From positions 43,493-107,492 of the forward strand of contig NZ_JAIBHJ010000016.1 of the NCBI RefSeq assembly GCF_021278025.1: a stretch of DNA of 64,000 nucleotides, written 5' to 3'. The notes beneath the pieces are model-generated. The model ran no database searches. It had not been told where the DNA came from and saw only the letters and a list, made by a program, of their open reading frames with translations. The stretch is from Motilimonas sp. E26. Its GTDB lineage: Bacteria; Pseudomonadota; Gammaproteobacteria; Enterobacterales; CBDFNC01. Shown one piece after another: positions 8,667 to 18,463 of this stretch; the first letter of the stretch is position 1; each line of letters starts with the position of its first letter. The position numbers were made by a program, and so were the translations under genes.

Positions 8667-9497
8667 TTAGTCATAAATAGTAGGTATAGGCTGACGTTTG
8701 TGCTGAGTACGTTGGTAAATTGCAATCAACTTTGCCTCTATCTCAGCTGGCACCGTTTTACCTTCTAAAAAGTCATCAATTTGATCATAGGTCATACCAA
8801 GAGCCACTTCATCTTCAAGTTGTGGTTTTAGAGACTCCAAATCAGCGGTCGGCGCTTTATTTACTAGCAATTCTGGCGCGCCCAAGGCGCTCGCCACTGA
8901 TCGCACTTGGCGTTTATTTAAACCAAATAAAGGGGCTAAATCACAAGCGCCATCACCAAACTTGGTATAAAAACCAGTAATGTTTTCGGCGCTATGATCG
9001 GTTCCAACCACTAGCCCGCGGGTCAAACCGGCCACTTCATATTGCGCCACCATGCGTTGACGCGCTTTCACATTACCTTTTACGAAATCAACGGCCCCTT
9101 CTTCCGGCAAGTTCAAACCCGACGTCAGCAAGCCCGCGACACTGGCGGCATGTAAACCTTCAACGGCATCTTTAATATTAACCGTGACACGCTGACTTGG
9201 TTGAATGAAATCTAAAGCTAATTGCGCTTCATCTTCATCTTGCTGCACACCATAAGGTAAGCGCATGGCGATAAATTGGAAATCGGAACCGTCTTGCTGC
9301 TGATTTAAACCTTCAATAGCGAGCTGGCACAAACGGCCTGCAGTGCTGGAGTCAACACCGCCACTAATACCAAGCACTAAGCTTTTACAACCAGACTGAG
9401 TTAGGCGTGACTGGATAAATGCAATGCGTCGATTAATTTCAAACTCAACATCGATTTCAGCCTGAACCTTCATTTCAGCCAATATTTGCGCCTTCAT
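8667..9497 (-). CDS. nadE: NH3-dependent NAD+ synthetase
   Basis: Amidates nicotinate adenine dinucleotide to NAD+ using ATP and ammonia, the last step of NAD synthesis. [12 protein letters not shown] is the N-type ATP pyrophosphatase loop. [39 protein letters not shown] is characteristic of NadE, and there is no glutaminase domain. An in-frame extension runs upstream to 9626, but the ATG at 9497 has AAGGATA 7 bases before it and gives 276 aa, matching E. coli NadE. The divergent NrtR-type regulator next door fits NAD-dependent control. Confidence 0.95.
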   Translation of the reverse strand: MKAQILAEMKVQAEIDVEFEINRRIAFIQSRLTQSGCKSLVLGISGGVDSSTAGRLCQLAIEGLNQQQDGSDFQFIAMRLPYGVQQDEDEAQLALDFIQPSQRVTVNIKDAVEGLHAASVAGLLTSGLNLPEEGAVDFVKGNVKARQRMVAQYEVAGLTRGLVVGTDHSAENITGFYTKFGDGACDLAPLFGLNKRQVRSVASALGAPELLVNKAPTADLESLKPQLEDEVALGMTYDQIDDFLEGKTVPAEIEAKLIAIYQRTQHKRQPIPTIYD

Positions 9498-9683
9498 ACT
9501 TGTATCCTTTATTGCAGCTAACGATAAATAGGCAACAAATTTAGCATTATCGAGCCACTGGGCAAAGCTTGGCATGAGCAACTCAGGCCTAAAGAGGCCA
9601 ATTATTGTGCTAAACGCATAAAACATAGCAAGTTTATCGCTGTAATCTCTTTACCAAATGGATAAAAGTAACTAAATTTCATA

Positions 9684-9704
9684 TAAGTACCTGTGCAATA
9701 CTTA
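9684..9704. promoter_or_regulatory. Candidate NrtR operator
   Basis: A 21-bp inverted repeat in the nadE/nrtR intergenic region: TAAGTA at 9684-9689 and TACTTA at 9699-9704 around 9 bases, 29 bp before the regulator start. NrtR proteins are known to bind palindromes of about this size in front of NAD genes. The match to their consensus is not verified. Confidence 0.4.
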
Positions 9705-9732
9705 AGATATCTATTTAACCAAGGGCGAAAAA

Positions 9733-10422
9733 ATGATTGGCACTATCGAAGTATGTTGTTTTCGACTTCAGCAAGGACAGCTACAAGTTTTGCTGTCTAA
9801 GCGTAAAAGTGAGCCTTACCTTAATCAATTTGGCTTAATCGGAGGGGGGATCCAACCAGCAGAAGATACAGATATTCGCGACACGGCCACCCGCATTTTG
9901 CAACAACGAGCCCACATAGAAAGTGCCTATCTAGAGCAAGTAAACACCTTAGCCAATAATCACCGCGATCCAAGAGACTGGTCAATTTGCTGCTTATTCT
10001 TGGCTATTATTACCCCCGAGCAAAAAGTATTTACCCACTGTAAGTGGATCAATGTGTTTGACTTAATTAACTCAAAAGTTAATTTGGCATTTGACCATTT
10101 ATCCTTAATCCAACAGGCGCTATTGCGTTTAATAAGCAAATCTCAATACACCAGCCTGCCCGTGCATTTTTTTCAAGATCAATTTACCTTGCCTGAACTT
10201 CAGGACGCTTTTGAAACTATATTACGCAGCAAATTACCTAAAGCAGCTTTTCGGCGCCGCATGAATCGCCCTGATATTTTGGTCGAAACAGGAGAAAAAG
10301 ACCGAAGCCAAAACCGTCCGGCACTGCTTTATCGCGGTGCAGAGCAGCATTTGTTGGTTCACTTTGATCAGTTAATGAAGGGTCACAGCACAATTCATAC
10401 CGAAGTAGAAACATCGATTTAG
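9733..10422 (+). CDS. nrtR: NrtR-type Nudix-related transcriptional regulator
   Basis: The N-terminal Nudix-like domain (about 1-140) keeps the GGGIQPAE start of the Nudix box, but the metal-binding REUxEE part is replaced (around ATRILQQ). That is the loss seen in the ADP-ribose-sensing regulator NrtR. The C-terminal part (about 145-225; FTLPELQDAFETIL...KAAFRRRM) matches the NrtR winged helix. It is transcribed divergently from nadE, the arrangement expected of an NAD-biosynthesis repressor. SD AAGGGCGA precedes the ATG. Confidence 0.85.
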   Translation: MIGTIEVCCFRLQQGQLQVLLSKRKSEPYLNQFGLIGGGIQPAEDTDIRDTATRILQQRAHIESAYLEQVNTLANNHRDPRDWSICCLFLAIITPEQKVFTHCKWINVFDLINSKVNLAFDHLSLIQQALLRLISKSQYTSLPVHFFQDQFTLPELQDAFETILRSKLPKAAFRRRMNRPDILVETGEKDRSQNRPALLYRGAEQHLLVHFDQLMKGHSTIHTEVETSI

Positions 10423-10528
10423 TTCAAAAGTTAGCCGATTACTATGTCGTAAATTAATAAATAATTAAACCAGATAAGTTTTTGCCTATATTATTCAGAA
10501 TAGACACTTTGGCTATGCGAGTGAAAAA

Positions 10529-12652
10529 TTGGATTTATCGGTCACACAAGTTAATGAGATACAAGAACGGCTCGAACAGTGCCAACAATCAAGCGAGTTG
10601 ATTGCCTTGACGCTCGAGTTGTTCCTGTCGATGAGTAAAGCGATTGAAACTAGATTAATTGATTTAGTTCCAGAGCCCCACCAATTGGCATTAAAAACGG
10701 TAGGCCAACCGTGTGTGTTTGACCAAACAGACACTGAAACACTGCCTCACCAGCAACTTACAAATGCAATGGCAAGAGACCAAGCAGGTTGGCACTACCA
10801 ATTTATACCACTTAATAACTGGCACATATTAGCTTGGCCGAAAGCCATTAGCCCTGACTTATGTATTGTGTTTGCTAGCCAACACTTTTCACTTTCTTGG
10901 CTGACACAGCGGCCACAGTTTGCAAGTCTACTTAGACAAATGGGTTATCAATATCAACTACAAAAAAACCAGCAGCTGTTAAAGAAAAAAGTACAAGCTA
11001 AGCAAGCGTTTGCTGAACAAGCAGAAGAACAAAAAATCCAAGAAGCGCAATTTATAGAATCCTTAATGCTATTGCAAAATATCAATTTAAAGTTGAGTAA
11101 TGCAAGTTCTCTTGATCAGTTACATAAACAAGCCGTTGAAAGTTTGCGCTCACCCCTCGGCTTTGACCGTTCAGCGTTATTTTTAATGAACCCCTTAACA
11201 GCAACCTTTAACCCAACCTATGGTACCGATGCTCATGGCAACACGACAGATGAGCACACCCATGTATATGATGTACATAAAATGTCTCCCGTATTTATGC
11301 AAACTTGCTTAGAGACCAAAGACTACTTTGTCGTGTTAGAAGACGTGCCTCTTTTTACCGACAGTTACATTGTTGGCCACGGCTGGAATGCCATGTTGAT
11401 CCTGCGTGATGGTGAAGCATTTCTCGGCTGGATAGCGTTGGATAACCTCATAAATAACAAACCTATAACGCGGCACGATAAAGAAATCCTGCGCTCGTTT
11501 TCCCACATGTTCAGCCAAATTTTGGTTCGAAAACGTGCTGAAGAAAGTTTAAAAATGCTCTACAACAGTTTCGAACAGCTGTCTCATGCCGATACCGTAC
11601 TGGATGTATGCCGCGCCGCAGTATTGCTTGCCAAAAAAGAACTCATGCTGGATCGAGTGGCTATCTTTTTGAGTGATGATAATGGTAAGACGATTCGTGG
11701 TACTTATGGAACGGATATCAACGGCCAACTAGTCGATGAAACCTGGTATCACACCTTAGTTCCAAAAAGTACCTTAATTCAAGACGCCATCGCTAATGAA
11801 AATGTCCTTGTGGTTGAGGAGCCAGCGACCCTCTATCACAATAATGAGCCAGTAGGGACAGGTTGGAATGCCATTTTACAATTGCGCAGCGATAATAAAG
11901 TCATCGGCTTTATCTTTGCTGATAATTTGGTTCACGGCCATACTCTGAACCTACACACCCAGCAACTCATAAGGATCTTCGGCGCGAACCTTTCTGAAAT
12001 GATTGCCCGCAAACAAGCAGAAGAAGACTTAATAAAATTAAACAAACAATTAGAAGACAAGGTTCAACTGCGTACATTAGAGCTTGAGCTAGCCAATCAA
12101 AACCTAGCTCAAACCAACCTAAAACTAGAGCAGCTAATTCAAACCGATTCATTAACGGGGGTCGCAAATCGACGTTCACTGGACTTATGCCTGAATCGCG
12201 CTTGGCATCAAGCCTGCCGCCACCAACTACCGCTCATCGTCACCATGTTAGATATTGATAACTTCAAGCCTTATAACGATCACTATGGACACTTGCAAGG
12301 AGATGAAGCCCTTAAGAGCGTGGCTCACTTACTCGCCACACACTTTCGCCGCGCAGATGACACCATTGCTCGTTATGGTGGTGAAGAATTTGCGGTGGTC
12401 ATGTTAGGTGTTAACTTAACTGAGGCAGCAGCGCGAATAAACCAAGCCATTCAGTCGCTGGCAAGCAAAAAACTGTCCCACCAAGCCAGCCCATTAGGCT
12501 TTATTAGCTTATCAGCGGGCATAGCTCAGCTGGATAATGCGCAACCACAAAGCGAAAAAACATTGCTAAACCAAGCCGATGTCGCACTTTACCAAGCCAA
12601 GAAAAACGGCAAAAACCAATTAGCCATTTTTACCCTTGATACGCTCCCTTAA
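10529..12652 (+). CDS. Diguanylate cyclase with two GAF domains
   Basis: Makes c-di-GMP from two GTP. Order: an uncharacterised N-terminal region (1-140), coiled coil rich in Lys/Gln/Glu (about 145-185), GAF domain (about 190-335), second GAF domain (about 345-495), a second coiled coil, and GGDEF (about 545-703). The active-site motif is GGEEF at 617-621 and the inhibitory I-site RxxD is present at 608-611, so an active, feedback-inhibited enzyme is expected. No membrane segments, so cytosolic. The first in-frame start is a TTG with a weak GAG upstream; the true start may differ. No PDE domain. Confidence 0.9.
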   Translation: MDLSVTQVNEIQERLEQCQQSSELIALTLELFLSMSKAIETRLIDLVPEPHQLALKTVGQPCVFDQTDTETLPHQQLTNAMARDQAGWHYQFIPLNNWHILAWPKAISPDLCIVFASQHFSLSWLTQRPQFASLLRQMGYQYQLQKNQQLLKKKVQAKQAFAEQAEEQKIQEAQFIESLMLLQNINLKLSNASSLDQLHKQAVESLRSPLGFDRSALFLMNPLTATFNPTYGTDAHGNTTDEHTHVYDVHKMSPVFMQTCLETKDYFVVLEDVPLFTDSYIVGHGWNAMLILRDGEAFLGWIALDNLINNKPITRHDKEILRSFSHMFSQILVRKRAEESLKMLYNSFEQLSHADTVLDVCRAAVLLAKKELMLDRVAIFLSDDNGKTIRGTYGTDINGQLVDETWYHTLVPKSTLIQDAIANENVLVVEEPATLYHNNEPVGTGWNAILQLRSDNKVIGFIFADNLVHGHTLNLHTQQLIRIFGANLSEMIARKQAEEDLIKLNKQLEDKVQLRTLELELANQNLAQTNLKLEQLIQTDSLTGVANRRSLDLCLNRAWHQACRHQLPLIVTMLDIDNFKPYNDHYGHLQGDEALKSVAHLLATHFRRADDTIARYGGEEFAVVMLGVNLTEAAARINQAIQSLASKKLSHQASPLGFISLSAGIAQLDNAQPQSEKTLLNQADVALYQAKKNGKNQLAIFTLDTLP

Positions 12653-12653
12653 A

Positions 12654-13196
12654 TTAAAGAAATACCAGTGAATCAAAAAAAGCTTCAGCGGTTTTTTCAT
12701 CACCCAAGCCACCTTGATGCATCGTCATTAATAACAGCATATGAGCCTGATAAACAAACATACGCTGCTCCATTATCATTTCTTTGCCTTTGTTATTAAG
12801 ATTAAATACAACTCGATAGCCTCGTTGGCCAGCCTGCTCAACGAAGCCACGTTCAATTAAACTCACCGAATCATTCGCTAGTCGCTTATCCATTTTACTG
12901 ATCAACTCATAGAAATCTTCTTGGTCTAACTCTTCAATAGACTGCTGTGTCATGTCTTCTACCACTGTATCTAACACTAACCCAGTCAGAACCACCTTGT
13001 CTTTCGCCCCAGAGCTGGCAAGTTCAAAGGTCATTTCTTCAGTGACTTTTGATTCAACATTTACATCGGGTCGAGTCGCAATCGAAACAGGGATGGTTTT
13101 AAAATAATAAGTTTGCAGTGGCTCCGCCGTTAGAAATTGGCGATATGCCAGTACCGCCACCACGATCAATATGAGGAGTCCAATCAGTTTTTTCAT
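12654..13196 (-). CDS. Membrane-anchored hypothetical protein
   Basis: A 180-aa protein with an uncleaved-looking N-terminal hydrophobic helix (residues 3-18) and an acidic extracytoplasmic remainder. SD AGGAC precedes the ATG. It ends 2 bp from the convergent diguanylate cyclase stop. I recognise no family; the beta-rich pattern of the C-terminal half (GYRVVFNLNNKGKEMIMEQRMFVYQAHMLLLMTM) suggests a small sandwich fold. Function unknown. Confidence 0.7.
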   Translation of the reverse strand: MKKLIGLLILIVVAVLAYRQFLTAEPLQTYYFKTIPVSIATRPDVNVESKVTEEMTFELASSGAKDKVVLTGLVLDTVVEDMTQQSIEELDQEDFYELISKMDKRLANDSVSLIERGFVEQAGQRGYRVVFNLNNKGKEMIMEQRMFVYQAHMLLLMTMHQGGLGDEKTAEAFFDSLVFL

Positions 13197-13544
13197 TGTT
13201 TGTCCTAGGGTAAATTCAGGTTAAGCATCAAGCCATTGAATTATCAACTTTATCTTTTTTTGAGTAAACACCAATAAACTAAAGCGTGAACATAAACCCC
13301 TAATACTTTTGAATTAATATTTTTTGAGCAATAGAAACATTTTCTTATTCAAATATCTGCCGCAAGGAAACACCAAGAGGCCATCAGAGAGGGTTGCTCG
13401 GCGCTTGCTAATTAAGGCGCGACAAAGTAGTCGCTTGGCGCTCACAAATAAAAGTTTTTAACCCCAAAAAAAGAATGACAGTGTTTAACTAAACTGTAAT
13501 GCGAATGTATTAAATATTAGTGTTTAATTAGGGGGCAAGGAACA
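13197..13544. other. Gene-free intergenic stretch
   Basis: 348 bp between divergent genes. It is AT-rich at both ends with a GC-rich middle (about 13370-13445) holding a short hairpin GCGAC-6 nt-GTCGC. No ORF, tRNA or recognised repeat copy is visible. It presumably contains the promoters of both flanking genes. Confidence 0.4.
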
Positions 13545-13874
13545 ATGCAAATGTCATTATCGCAAGCATTAGCCAGAATGAGTGAAATCCATGGCTATAA
13601 ACAAGTCATGCTTTACCATCAACATCAAGTTCGTAGCTTTAGCATCAGCGACGAAGTAAGCCTAACTGCATTAAAACAAGAGTTACAAACATTACGCAGT
13701 TTTGAGCTGTATATTTCTCACCGTGAAGGTGATGAAGTGATAGTAAGCGGCTTGAAGTTTGCGCAGAACCAATTTTTTGATGTCGCACCAATTGAACTAG
13801 CGAATAAGCTTAATCACGCTGGCTTATTGACTAAAGACATGAGTTACCGTCGCTTGGTCGCGTCATTAAATTGA
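13545..13874 (+). CDS. Hypothetical protein, 109 aa
   Basis: A soluble protein preceded by GGGGGCAAGGA. No recognised domain, signal peptide or membrane segment. The N-terminus (SLSQALARMSEIHGYKQVMLYH) and the following beta-strand pattern suggest a small alpha/beta protein. It stands alone, convergent with the DUF2161 gene. The strong ribosome site and codon use like its neighbours support a real gene. Function unknown. Confidence 0.6.
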   Translation: MQMSLSQALARMSEIHGYKQVMLYHQHQVRSFSISDEVSLTALKQELQTLRSFELYISHREGDEVIVSGLKFAQNQFFDVAPIELANKLNHAGLLTKDMSYRRLVASLN

Positions 13875-13935
13875 AAAATACCTTTCCAGACGCGCTTAAA
13901 CCGACCAAACAAATCTTATTAACTAAAGGCATGAG

Positions 13936-14604
13936 CTAGCGCCATTGATCAATCTCAGTTCGTCCCTGTTTAGACAATTGATATATTCCTTTCGAGACGC
14001 GCTCAAACCAACCATATAAGTTATTCGCTAACATAGTTCCGGCCTTTGGCTCATTAATATCTTGCGCCACATTCGCGGCCTTAGTCGCACCATGACTTTC
14101 TAAATAAAGCGCCAGCCGTATCATTCGCTGTCGGTAAACGGTCATTTTCTTACTGCTATTATTAGCTCCCCCTTGCTCAGGATCGCCCTGACGCTGATGA
14201 AACTCATTTAAAGCCATCTTAACTTTGCCATGGTTTTTACGTGGCTGATAATCACCCGGTGAAACCACTGTTTCAACATAGGTTTGTTCGCCAACAAACG
14301 CCACCACAATTAAGCCAAGACCTAAGCGCCGTAATAGCTTAACAATGCTTTTTTGCTGTTTTTTAATGGGGGCGCAATCCGCGGGCACCGCAATATAAAC
14401 GTAATCAGTTAATGCTAAACGCTCTACGGCCTGCAGCACTAAGGTCAAGTTTAGGGTGGTTTTAAGCTCAACCACCAGCACCTGTTCATCACGCACAGCC
14501 ATAACATCACACTGCTTTATCTCACCTTTCACAATAAAGCCTTGCTGCTCTAACATGTTTTTAATGGGTAGATATAAATCGGTTTCTAATCGTTTTATTG
14601 TCAT
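13936..14604 (-). CDS. DUF2161 family, PD-(D/E)XK nuclease-like protein
   Basis: The N-terminus (KRLETDLYLPIKNMLEQQGFIVKGEIKQCDVMAV...VLVVELKT) shows the restriction-endonuclease-like core: Glu in the first helix, Asp (CDVMAV) and ExK (VELKT). That is the pattern of the DUF2161 family, often annotated as PDDEXK-like phosphodiesterases. The C-terminal 80 residues (KKMTVYRQRMIRLALYL...GWFERVSKGIYQLSKQG) resemble a winged helix. Residues needed for metal binding appear intact, but no substrate is known to me. It stands alone, divergent from the YdjM-like gene. Confidence 0.75.
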   Translation of the reverse strand: MTIKRLETDLYLPIKNMLEQQGFIVKGEIKQCDVMAVRDEQVLVVELKTTLNLTLVLQAVERLALTDYVYIAVPADCAPIKKQQKSIVKLLRRLGLGLIVVAFVGEQTYVETVVSPGDYQPRKNHGKVKMALNEFHQRQGDPEQGGANNSSKKMTVYRQRMIRLALYLESHGATKAANVAQDINEPKAGTMLANNLYGWFERVSKGIYQLSKQGRTEIDQWR

Positions 14605-14674
14605 AACTCACACAGTAAAGTAATGTTTTAAGTCAACCGCTGTGGCATCTTACCGCAAAAGGAAAATTACTATT

Positions 14675-15676
14675 ATGGATTCAGTCACGCAAATTGCGCT
14701 CGGCGCATCAGTTGCCGCTGCAATAGGGTTTAAACCCTTTGGCAAAAAAGTATTACTAACGGGCGCACTATTGGGTACGCTGCCCGATATGGACGTGCTG
14801 GTTAACTATGGCGATGATATTGCCAATTACACTAGCCATCGCGGTTTTAGTCATTCCTTATTTGTCCTAACAGCTCTATCAGGCGTATTTTTTTTACTGG
14901 CTCGGCAGTATTGGCAAAGTGTAAAAGAACACCCATGGGCGGGTTTTTTGGTTATTTGGCTTGCGTTAATCACCCACCCACTACTCGACTCGTTTACCAC
15001 CTATGGCACGCAAATTTGGTGGCCACTCACCTCTCCGCCAGTTTCTTGGTCCAGCGTGTTTATTATCGACCCGCTTTACACCTTGCCGTTACTCGTCGCC
15101 ATTATTGGCCTAGCCATAAGTAAACGTCCTCCACGCTGGCAAAAAATTAACATTTACGCATTAACTTTTAGCTGCTTGTATCTGGCTGCAGGACAATTTT
15201 CTAAATGGCAGGTACAGCAACAGCTTAGTGCTGATGAAGCCGCGGGCCAGCAAATTTTTGTAGCACCAACCCCCTTTAATATTTTGGCTTGGCGCGTTTT
15301 GCGTTATCAACAAGACAGTTACGCCGAAGGCTTTACCTATGTGTTTAACTCACACCCAATACATTGGCAACACTACCGCACAGGTCGTCAATATTTGAAC
15401 CAATATCAATCTGCCGAGCTGGAGCGGCTAGAATGGTTTAGCCAAGGTTTGCTCATGTTTTCACCACTCAATGACCAATTGCAAGTGACAGACCTGCGCC
15501 TTGGTATGGGCGGGTATTACCCATTCAGCTTTGCCATTGCGCAAAGTGAATCAAACAGCAACCTATGGCAAACCATGGCGCCAATCCAGTTGCCCCCACC
15601 TATAGCTGATTTTTCACAATTAGTTGAACGCTATAAAAATATCGCCAAAGCCAATCCCAGTAATGATTCAAAATAA
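14675..15676 (+). CDS. Inner-membrane metal-dependent hydrolase, YdjM/DUF457-like
   Basis: MDSVTQIALGASVAAAIG, then GALLGTLPDMDVL, then HRGFSHSLF are the conserved His/Asp segments of the YbcI/YdjM (DUF457) membrane-bound metal-dependent hydrolase family. HPLLDSFTTYGTQIWWPL continues the family. Four or so membrane helices lie in the first 170 residues, followed by a roughly 150-residue soluble C-terminal domain. I chose the ATG at 14675 (after AAAAGGA) over 14642 because family proteins start exactly at MDSxTQ. Enzymatic substrate unknown. Confidence 0.85.
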   Translation: MDSVTQIALGASVAAAIGFKPFGKKVLLTGALLGTLPDMDVLVNYGDDIANYTSHRGFSHSLFVLTALSGVFFLLARQYWQSVKEHPWAGFLVIWLALITHPLLDSFTTYGTQIWWPLTSPPVSWSSVFIIDPLYTLPLLVAIIGLAISKRPPRWQKINIYALTFSCLYLAAGQFSKWQVQQQLSADEAAGQQIFVAPTPFNILAWRVLRYQQDSYAEGFTYVFNSHPIHWQHYRTGRQYLNQYQSAELERLEWFSQGLLMFSPLNDQLQVTDLRLGMGGYYPFSFAIAQSESNSNLWQTMAPIQLPPPIADFSQLVERYKNIAKANPSNDSK

Positions 15677-15767
15677 TCACCTGGTTAGAATATTGCTCGA
15701 TAACCCCTTCATCCTTGATGGCTTGTCATAGCATTGCCATCAAAGATGGAAAGGCATTAGCCAATAC

Positions 15768-16262
15768 TCACGACTGAATTGGCTGTTCTTCCTTGATCAA
15801 AGCCGATGAAAGGGGCAGCTCGGTAGTATATTTGAGCTGCTCCATGGCAAAACTAGACGTCACCTCCGTTAACCCCGATACTCGGTTTACGAGTTTTTTG
15901 TAGAAAGCATCGAAGCTACGCATATCTTTTACCACCACTTTGAGCATGTAATCGTACTCACCCGCCATCCGGTAGCATTCCATTACCTCATTCAAGTCCT
16001 TTATTTGCAATAAAAATGCCTCCGACCAAGCGACGCTGTGTTGCTGCGTTTTAACTTGTACCATGGCAGTCAAATCTAAGTTAAGTTGCAGAGGATCGAG
16101 TAACGCAACTTTATGACGAATAACACCTTCATCTTGCAGTCTTTTAATTCGCTTCCAGCAAGGCGTTGTGGTTAAGTTAACTTGCTCAGCGATATCACTG
16201 ACCGACAAACTGACATCTCGTTGCAACAACGCTAATATCTTCAAATCGACCCTATCTAGCAT
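15768..16262 (-). CDS. Lrp/AsnC family transcriptional regulator
   Basis: N-terminal AsnC-type HTH (LDRVDLKILALLQRDVSLSVSDIAEQVNLTTTPCWKRIKRLQDEGVI) and a C-terminal ligand-binding domain (about 70-150). It is divergently transcribed from a PLP-dependent cysteine-metabolism enzyme. In enterobacteria a related Lrp-type protein (DecR/CyuR, formerly YbaO) activates cysteine detoxification, so cysteine-responsive control of the neighbour is a reasonable inference. SD AAGGTAAG precedes the ATG. Confidence 0.92.
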   Translation of the reverse strand: MLDRVDLKILALLQRDVSLSVSDIAEQVNLTTTPCWKRIKRLQDEGVIRHKVALLDPLQLNLDLTAMVQVKTQQHSVAWSEAFLLQIKDLNEVMECYRMAGEYDYMLKVVVKDMRSFDAFYKKLVNRVSGLTEVTSSFAMEQLKYTTELPLSSALIKEEQPIQS

Positions 16263-16389
16263 AAATTTCTTACCTTGGATAAATTACGGAAAAATTTTCT
16301 AAATAATAGGTGTTAATAAGATTTTTTAGCACATTTTTTCTCCCTAATATTCTCTATCATTGAGATCTTATCTATTTAGGACACAGCCC

Positions 16390-17436
16390 ATGCAGCAATC
16401 GACTTGGCTCCAACAAGCTATACAAATAATCGAAGCGGATATACAACGCTCAGCCGATACTCACTTAATCAAGCTCGATATGCCGCAATTCTCAGGAATA
16501 GATATCTACCTTAAAGATGAAAGCACGCATCCTACGGGCAGCTTAAAACACCGATTAGCACGATCGTTATTTTTATATGGCCTGTGTAACGGCTGGATCA
16601 AACAAAACACCCCTATCATTGAAGCCTCAAGTGGTAGCACGGCTATTTCAGAAGCGTATTTTGCTCGCCTACTCGGATTACCTTTTATTGCCGTAATGGC
16701 CAAAAGCACCGCGAAAAAGAAAATAGAAGAAATTGAGTTTTTCGGTGGTCAAGCGCACTTGGTCGATTCAACAGAGAAAATCTATAGCACAGCACAACAA
16801 TTAGCTGATCAGCTTAATGGCCATTATATGGATCAGTTTACTTATGCCGAGCGCGCAACAGATTGGCGCGGCAATAACAACATTGCCGATTCTATTTTTC
16901 AACAAATGCAGTTGGAGCCACACCCGCAACCAAGCCATATTGTAATGAGCGCGGGCACTGGCGGGACCAGTGCAACCATAGGCCGTTACATTCGTTATCA
17001 GCAACTTGCCACCCAATTAACTGTGGTGGATCCCGAACATTCGGTGTTTCATTCTTATTATCAAACGGGTAGGAAAGATCTCACTAACCACCTCAGCAGC
17101 CGTATCGAAGGCATTGGTCGACCAAGGGTTGAGCCATCCTTTATTCCCAGTGTAATAGACAATATGATGACCGTGCCCGATGCTGCTAGTGTTGCTTGCA
17201 TGCTTTGGTTACAACAGAAATTGAATCGTAAAGTGGGCCCTAGCACTGGCACGAACCTTTTTGGTGTGCTTAAACTGGCGCAACAAATGCAATCACAACA
17301 AGAAAGCGGCTCAATAGTGACGCTAATATGTGATTCCGGTGAGCGATATTTAGACTGCTACTACGATGAAAAGTGGGTTGAGCGGCATATTGGCTCACTA
17401 CAGCAGCACCAAGCTTGGCTAGCCCAATGGCATTAA
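16390..17436 (+). CDS. PLP-dependent cysteine synthase/desulfhydrase family enzyme
   Basis: A fold-type II PLP enzyme. [20 protein letters not shown] contains the Schiff-base Lys, [22 protein letters not shown] is the substrate loop, and [17 protein letters not shown] is the phosphate-binding glycine loop. The short family to which this belongs (about 350 aa, often called Cds1-like) is linked to L-cysteine degradation rather than synthesis. The adjacent divergent Lrp regulator supports that. I chose ATG 16390 over an upstream TTG because it starts at the usual family N-terminus. Desulfhydrase versus synthase activity is not decided by sequence. Confidence 0.85.
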   Translation: MQQSTWLQQAIQIIEADIQRSADTHLIKLDMPQFSGIDIYLKDESTHPTGSLKHRLARSLFLYGLCNGWIKQNTPIIEASSGSTAISEAYFARLLGLPFIAVMAKSTAKKKIEEIEFFGGQAHLVDSTEKIYSTAQQLADQLNGHYMDQFTYAERATDWRGNNNIADSIFQQMQLEPHPQPSHIVMSAGTGGTSATIGRYIRYQQLATQLTVVDPEHSVFHSYYQTGRKDLTNHLSSRIEGIGRPRVEPSFIPSVIDNMMTVPDAASVACMLWLQQKLNRKVGPSTGTNLFGVLKLAQQMQSQQESGSIVTLICDSGERYLDCYYDEKWVERHIGSLQQHQAWLAQWH

Positions 17437-17444
17437 CACTGCTA

Positions 17445-17672
17445 CTAGTTAACCTCAGTTTTGCTTAAGCCTATTACAAATGGATACAGTATATTTTACT
17501 GAAAAATTTCGTTTTCAGAGATGAAAACGCAAAGCCTGTAGGGACATATTCACCGTGTTTTTGCAGGGGAAATAGACTATTTTGCTTATCCAGAACTCGG
17601 GTTAGTTTAAGTAAGCCGAATTTTGGATAAGCAAAACTGAGGTTTAACAAATAACCTCAGTTTTGCTTGAGC
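17445..17672. repeat. Composite palindromic repeat (families B and C)
   Basis: The outer parts carry three copies of AACCTCAGTTTTGCTT: + sense near 17447 and 17652, reversed near 17630. A TTATCCAGAACTCGGGTTA arm lies at 17586-17604 (family C, also at 25532-25603). Nested at about 17511-17572 is a family B core homologous to 33720-33781, sharing TTTTCAG(A/G)GATGAAAA and AAGCCT. Together these fill the gap 17437-17741. No coding potential. Confidence 0.65.
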
Positions 17673-17741
17673 CTGTTGCTTGCCCATAGAAGACGTTTGA
17701 CTGATAACTTTAAAAGCTTATAAATCAATACAATGACTCAT

Positions 17742-18344
17742 TTAAGCTTTATAAACTGCCTTATAACTGTCGGTTAATAAACCTGAATAAAGATTCTCTA
17801 ATACTTGGCGCTTCGCTTCTTGCGATAGCGACTCTGATAATGGTGACAGCCGGTTTGATTGAATGTGTGCCAAACCTTGAATCATCGACCAAGCAGAGAG
17901 GGATAAAACAGGTTCATATTTTGCGACAAACACACCTTTTTCAATGCCTTCTTTGATAGTTTGCTGTAACAAAGCAAAGTTTGCATGTGCAATTTCCGCA
18001 AAGTTTTGATCCAACCATTTGTCTTTATCTTCATAACTAAACATATAGTTAAATAAGCCGGGATGGCTTTCGGCAAAGTCCAAATACATCATACCCATGT
18101 CGATCAAACGTTCGGCTGGCGTTAATTGATAATCTGCACTGGAAATAAAGCGTGCTAATAACCGATTGGCTTGTTTGGCTAATTCAAAATTTAAGCCGAC
18201 ATCATCAACAAAAGTATCTATGACACTTGCATAACTATGTTCAGTATGTGCGACCACCGACTCAACATCCGTTAATTTTAATTCTCCTGCATCTAGCGCA
18301 GCGATCACATCAGAAATAATGGTTACTTTTAACACTTCACTCAC
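17742..18344 (-). CDS. TetR-like regulator with degenerate N-terminus
   Basis: The C-terminal two thirds (ADYQLTPAERLIDMGMMYLDFAESHPGLFNYMFSYEDKDKW...ALLQQTIKEGIEKGVF...LSLSAWSMIQGLAHIQSNRL) matches the ligand/dimerisation domain of TetR regulators of the WHG/TetR_C type. The first 50 residues sit where the HTH belongs but lack the usual TxxxIAxxAGVS...Y.YF pattern, so DNA binding by a classic TetR HTH is doubtful. The start is GTG behind GGAGGATAA. It lies downstream of luxP on the same strand, about 120 bp away. Confidence 0.7.
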   Translation of the reverse strand: MSEVLKVTIISDVIAALDAGELKLTDVESVVAHTEHSYASVIDTFVDDVGLNFELAKQANRLLARFISSADYQLTPAERLIDMGMMYLDFAESHPGLFNYMFSYEDKDKWLDQNFAEIAHANFALLQQTIKEGIEKGVFVAKYEPVLSLSAWSMIQGLAHIQSNRLSPLSESLSQEAKRQVLENLYSGLLTDSYKAVYKA

Positions 18345-18463
18345 GGGTTATCCTCCTTGATAACAGATAAAGTCAGCGACTAGTCTATAACTATTTACTT
18401 ATTATGTATTTGATGAAACCAAAGTTTAATGAAAATACAGTGAAAAGATGACGCTTGCTAGGG

